Positions 4,988-7,830 of a stretch of DNA of 7,830 nt are shown here, piece by piece. The position numbers and the translations under genes were made by a program. Origin of the DNA: an uncultured Faecalicatena sp. (lineage in GTDB: Bacteria > Bacillota > Clostridia > Lachnospirales > Lachnospiraceae); NCBI GenBank assembly GCA_902489075.1, contig CABTYO010000052.1:1-7830 (forward strand). The letters are read 5' to 3'. Below the pieces are notes generated by a model. It had not been told where the DNA came from. It searched no databases and saw only the letters and a program-made list of their open reading frames with translations. Each line of letters opens with the position of its first letter. The stretch's first letter is position 1.

Positions 4988-6388
4988 ATGATGACAGAAA
5001 TAAATTGGAATGATAAATGGAGACTGGGATTACATTTAATGCCGCCAGAAGGATGGCTGAATGATCCAAACGGACTGTGCCAGTTCAAGGGCGTGTACCA
5101 TGTATTTTTCCAGTATACACCAGATAATCCGAACGGCGGCATGAAGTATTGGGGGCATTATACAAGCCCGGACCTGCTGAACTGGGAGTATGCAGGAATC
5201 GCACTGTCACCCGGGGAGGCATTTGAAAGCAATGGAGTGTACTCCGGGTCCGCATTGATTGTGGATGGAAAGATGAATTTATATTATACGGGAAATGTAA
5301 AACTATCCGGAGATTATGACTATATCCTGGAGGGACGCGAGGCCAATACCATTTTGGTCAGCAGTGAGGACGGGATGAATTTTGGGAAAAAGGAGTGTCT
5401 GCTGAGAAATTCAGATTATCCGTCCGATGTGTCCCTGCATGTCAGAGATCCAAAAGTCGTGCCGGGAAAAAGCATAGGAATCGATGATGGAAAGTATTAC
5501 ATGTTCCTGGGGGCCAGGACAAAAGAAGATGTCGGAGAGGCCCTTTTATATAGAAGCAGCGATTTAAAAGAGTGGACACTGGCCAATATTTTAAAGTCCA
5601 GGGAAAAGTTTGGATATATGTGGGAATGCCCGGATGCGTTCATGCTGGAAGAGAGGAAGTTTCTTAGTATCTCTCCTCAGGGCGTAGATCAAAAAGGGGT
5701 AGATTACCAGAATATTTATCAGTCCGGTTACTATGAGGTAAAGGGCGGATTTGAAAAAGAATACGACCTGGTAAACTTTAAGGAATGGGACAGAGGGTTT
5801 GACTTTTATGCCCCGCAGACCTTTGAGGATGAGAAGGGGAGACGGATTCTGATCGGATGGATCGGAATGCCGGATGATCCGGCTCAGAGCAATCCGACAG
5901 TAGAGGAAGAGGGATGGCAGAATGCACTGACTGTTCCGAGAGAAGTATTTCTGGAGAATGGAAGAGTTATGCAGCGGCCTGTAGAAGAGATGAAAGAACT
6001 GCGTGTCAGAGAATATTCTCTGGAGGCTGGGCAGTATTCTGAGAAGAAAAAAATGTATGATGCACAGATTGAGGTGCTGAGTGAGGATGTCAGAATGCTG
6101 ATCAGTGATGGAATAGCACTTGCTTACAGGAAGGAGACAGGTCTTTTTACACTTTCCTTTGATCAGGAGAAGAACCTGGGGTATGGAAGGAAGGAGAGGT
6201 CCGTAAGGCTGGAGAGTTGTGAGGATATTCGGATACTGGCGGATACATCCTGTTTGGAAATCTATATCAATGGTGGAGAAGAAGTGTTTACAACACGATT
6301 TTATACAGAAGATGGGGAGAGCTGTTTCTGCGTTGAGGAAGGGGAAGTAAAGGTGAGGTACTGGGAGATGAGAGGAATTGGGATGTAG
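4988..6388 (+). CDS. scrB: Sucrose-6-phosphate hydrolase (GH32)
   Basis: This cytoplasmic enzyme splits sucrose-6-phosphate, made by ScrA, into glucose-6-phosphate and fructose. It has the GH32 catalytic signatures: WLNDPNG (nucleophile Asp26), RDP (Asp154, transition-state stabiliser) and WECPD (acid/base Glu213). The five-bladed propeller covers about the first 330 residues; the rest is the C-terminal beta-sandwich. A GTG at 4907 would give 493 residues, but it lies in the stem-loop arm and lacks a ribosome-binding site. GAGG at 4979-4982 serves the ATG at 4988 (five bases) or 4991 (eight bases), giving 466 or 465 residues with LHLMPPEGWLNDPNG near the N terminus, as in the family. The gene is 103 nt downstream of scrA and probably cotranscribed. 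Invertase or fructanase specificity cannot be excluded, but the PTS neighbour supports the phosphorylated substrate. No fructokinase gene follows. Confidence 0.92.
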   Translation: MMTEINWNDKWRLGLHLMPPEGWLNDPNGLCQFKGVYHVFFQYTPDNPNGGMKYWGHYTSPDLLNWEYAGIALSPGEAFESNGVYSGSALIVDGKMNLYYTGNVKLSGDYDYILEGREANTILVSSEDGMNFGKKECLLRNSDYPSDVSLHVRDPKVVPGKSIGIDDGKYYMFLGARTKEDVGEALLYRSSDLKEWTLANILKSREKFGYMWECPDAFMLEERKFLSISPQGVDQKGVDYQNIYQSGYYEVKGGFEKEYDLVNFKEWDRGFDFYAPQTFEDEKGRRILIGWIGMPDDPAQSNPTVEEEGWQNALTVPREVFLENGRVMQRPVEEMKELRVREYSLEAGQYSEKKKMYDAQIEVLSEDVRMLISDGIALAYRKETGLFTLSFDQEKNLGYGRKERSVRLESCEDIRILADTSCLEIYINGGEEVFTTRFYTEDGESCFCVEEGEVKVRYWEMRGIGM

Positions 6389-6442
6389 TGAAAAAAGGCT
6401 TAGTGACGCGCTTTAGGCGCGGAACGGATGGGGGGGACGCTT

Positions 6443-6516
6443 AGAAAGAGATGGAATGCCCTGCCCCTTGCCTGTGTACATATACAGGCAAGAGGCAGGG
6501 CATTCCATCTCTTTCT
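6443..6516. terminator. 74-nt nearly perfect stem-loop after scrB
   Basis: The arm 6443-6477 pairs with 6482-6516: 23 perfect pairs, one C/A mismatch (6466/6493), then 11 pairs including one G-U, closed by a four-base loop. It lies 54 nt after the scrB stop and probably ends the scrAB transcript, although no T-run of more than three follows (CTTTCTTCC). A G-rich stretch (6429-6436) precedes it. The arms are long enough for RNase III cleavage. The alternative is a short palindromic repeat element that may recur in the genome. Confidence 0.7.
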
Positions 6517-6595
6517 TCCAATTTATGCATACTTGCTTTTTTAAAGCATATATTGTAAAGTAGTAGGAACGTAAACTTTGGACAAGGGTGGTTAA

Positions 6596-7480
6596 ATGGA
6601 TTTTAGTGTTTTTAATAAAGAAAAGTTAAAGGTATGGCTGGAAATTTTACTGGCTGTTGTGCTTGTTGCCGTTGTGGGAATTGCAGGGAATCATGGTGCA
6701 TTTGACAGGAAGACTGCAAATGCAGACACGGTGAAAGCGGCAGGCAATGATGCTCTTGAAAAGGCAGAGGCGGAAAATCAGGCGGCTCAGTCAGGCAATG
6801 GCTCAAATAAAGCAGAGAAGGGGCAGGATACTTCTTCTAAAAAAGAGGACTCCGGTCAGAAGGACGCTTCTAAAAAGGAAGAAAAGGATACTGCTGATGT
6901 AGGTCAGTCGGAAGGAGATACGGCAGAGGAAGTAATCGCTGAGGGTCAGTATCCGATTATGGGGAAAAGTTCTGTCACGGTCGATCAGATGGTAGAATAT
7001 TTTAAGACCAGTGGAGAAAAATACCCATCTGCCGCTCTTAGTAAGGGCGGTGCGGACAGTATCGAGACGTTCTGTCAAATGTATTACGATGAGGCTGTCG
7101 CAGAGGGAGTCCGGCCGGAAGTGGCATTTGTCCAGACAATGAAGGAGACGGGCTGGCTGCAGTATGGGGGAGATGCTTCAATCGAGCAATTCAACTTTGC
7201 CGGGCTGGGAACGACCGGAGGCGGCGTAGCAGGCAACTCCTATCCGGATGTACGTATTGGAATCCGGGCGCAGATCCAGCATTTGAAGGCATATGCTACA
7301 GAGGATTCCCTGGAACAGGCCTGTGTGGATGAACGGTATGAGTATGTGACGAAGGGCTGCGCCCCTTATGTAGAATGGCTGGGACAGCAGGAAAATCCCA
7401 AGGGATATGGCTGGGCAACGGCAGATAACTACGGATATTCGATTGTAGATATGATATCAAATCTGAAGAAAATGAAATAA
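6596..7480 (+). CDS. Membrane-anchored glucosaminidase-domain protein, probable cell-wall hydrolase
   Basis: This is probably a peptidoglycan hydrolase of the GH73 (LytG-like) glucosaminidase group, acting outside the membrane. Residues 13-31 form one transmembrane segment after a short Lys-rich N terminus, with no clear signal-peptidase site, so the protein is likely membrane-tethered. Residues 39-118 are a low-complexity linker rich in Lys, Glu, Ser, Gln, Asp and Ala, suited to spanning the wall. The catalytic domain covers about 120-294. It has VRPEVAFVQTMKETGW with the presumed catalytic Glu184, then FNFAGLGTTGGG (199-210), PDVRIGIRAQIQHLKAYA and YGWATADNYG. The start at ATG 6596 has AAGGGTGG (6584-6591) as a reasonable ribosome-binding site. 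No strong promoter was recognised in the 79 bases after the upstream hairpin. The gene stands alone and converges on the next one. Substrate bond and role (growth, separation, sporulation) are unknown. Confidence 0.8.
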   Translation: MDFSVFNKEKLKVWLEILLAVVLVAVVGIAGNHGAFDRKTANADTVKAAGNDALEKAEAENQAAQSGNGSNKAEKGQDTSSKKEDSGQKDASKKEEKDTADVGQSEGDTAEEVIAEGQYPIMGKSSVTVDQMVEYFKTSGEKYPSAALSKGGADSIETFCQMYYDEAVAEGVRPEVAFVQTMKETGWLQYGGDASIEQFNFAGLGTTGGGVAGNSYPDVRIGIRAQIQHLKAYATEDSLEQACVDERYEYVTKGCAPYVEWLGQQENPKGYGWATADNYGYSIVDMISNLKKMK

Positions 7481-7490
7481 AGGAAATAAA

Positions 7491-7537
7491 ACCCCTGCCG
7501 GGAGCAGAAAAGTTCACTTCCCGGCAGGGGGTCTTTT
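7491..7537. terminator. Bidirectional terminator between convergent genes
   Basis: CCCCTGCCGGGA (7492-7503) pairs perfectly with TCCCGGCAGGGG (7519-7530) around a 15-base loop. TCTTTT follows on the plus strand, and AAATAAAA precedes it, giving a T-rich tail on the minus strand. It serves the glucosaminidase gene (stop 7480) and the minus-strand gene, whose stop codon (7536-7538) overlaps the T-run. Confidence 0.9.
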
Positions 7538-7830
7538 ATGGCTGTTCTTTCGGTTGCTGGAGATTAGATGCTAATTTTTCAATGACTGCCGGATCTTCCT
7601 CTAACAGTTCGGCAATCTGAGGAATGGTATATCCCTTTTGAAGTTTTTTCTGAATCAATAACTTTAAATGTTGAGTTTCGCCATACACAACTCCTTCCTC
7701 ATATCCTTCCTTCAACCCTTCCTTACGAACGGTCTGCATATGAAATTTTTCATCATAATCTGTCAAGATCAAATTAATCACCTCACTACGGTTCTTCCTA
7801 AGAATATCAGCCAGTATTCCCTCTTCAATA
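7536..7830 (-). CDS. Rpn-family recombination-promoting nuclease/putative transposase, C-terminal part
   Basis: The frame runs off the right edge: upstream of the GTG at 7781 it stays open to 7830 (reading IEEGILADILRKNRSE and then VINLILTDYDEKFHM), so that GTG is an internal valine and the true start lies outside the window. About 97 residues are visible. They have the usual tail of the Rpn/PD-(D/E)XK transposase-like family: LTDYDEKFHM, a Glu-Gly repeat region (REGLKEGYEEGVVYGE replaced here by KEGLKEGYEEGVVYGE), then LLIQKKLQKGYTIPQIAELL and a Glu/Asp-rich helix. In this family the nuclease motifs are N-terminal, so catalytic residues cannot be checked. Rpn proteins are linked to RecA-independent DNA exchange or phage defence. 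The assignment rests on tail architecture alone. Confidence 0.72.
   Translation of the reverse strand, partial: IEEGILADILRKNRSEVINLILTDYDEKFHMQTVRKEGLKEGYEEGVVYGETQHLKLLIQKKLQKGYTIPQIAELLEEDPAVIEKLASNLQQPKEQP

Noticed and set aside
6407..6421. CGCGC/GCGCG mini-hairpin after scrB as the terminator
   Set aside because: The stem is only five pairs and is followed by a G-run, not Ts; the larger hairpin at 6443 is the better candidate.
6533..6559. Promoter for the glucosaminidase gene (TTGCTT with TATTGT or TGTAAA)
   Set aside because: Spacers of 12 or 15 bases and weak hexamers; no pairing is convincing.
7536..7781. Complete 81-residue minus-strand protein starting at 7781
   Set aside because: The frame stays open to the window edge and the upstream residues continue the family pattern, so the GTG is internal.

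Overview
The window looks like chromosomal DNA from an anaerobic gut Firmicute, most likely a Lachnospiraceae member. That placement is an inference from the protein sequences, strong AGGAGG ribosome-binding sites, moderate GC and the carbohydrate-foraging gene content; nothing in the window fixes genus or species. The first 27 bases are not biological: they match the 3' end of the Illumina TruSeq read-2 adapter and are fused to the genomic sequence, so the window starts at a contig edge.

Layout. (1) 28-1314: end of a fucose operon, with the C-terminal quarter of L-fucose isomerase (fucI), a 154-nt gap holding two stem-loops, L-fucose mutarotase (fucU), then a non-coding stretch with a degenerate 30-31 bp tandem repeat and a very long stem-loop with a T-rich tail. 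(2) 1391-6516: a sucrose module. A LacI-family regulator (scrR-like) has its own promoter and terminator. It is followed by a control region of about 300 bp with a promoter, two palindromic operators (one a perfect match to the cre consensus) and other small repeats. Next come the sucrose PTS permease scrA (EIIB-EIIC-EIIA) and sucrose-6-phosphate hydrolase scrB, and then an almost perfect 35-bp stem-loop. (3) 6596-7480: a membrane-anchored glucosaminidase-domain protein, probably a cell-wall hydrolase. (4) 7536-7830, minus strand: the C-terminal part of an Rpn-family (PD-(D/E)XK) nuclease/transposase-like protein that runs off the window. A bidirectional terminator separates it from the convergent glucosaminidase gene.

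How the genes work together. ScrA takes up sucrose and phosphorylates it. ScrB hydrolyses sucrose-6-phosphate to glucose-6-phosphate and fructose. The LacI-type protein, and probably CcpA, control scrAB through the operators at 2810-2825 and 2876-2891. A third operator-like sequence sits in the scrA-scrB gap, inside a hairpin. No fructokinase is present. FucU and FucI supply and isomerise the L-fucose anomer used in host-glycan fucose catabolism.

I do not see a new multi-gene system here; the coding content is ordinary. The most interesting signals are non-coding: the repeat and long hairpin after fucU, the 74-nt hairpin after scrB, and the operator/hairpin overlap between scrA and scrB. No tRNA, rRNA, CRISPR array or complete insertion sequence was seen.
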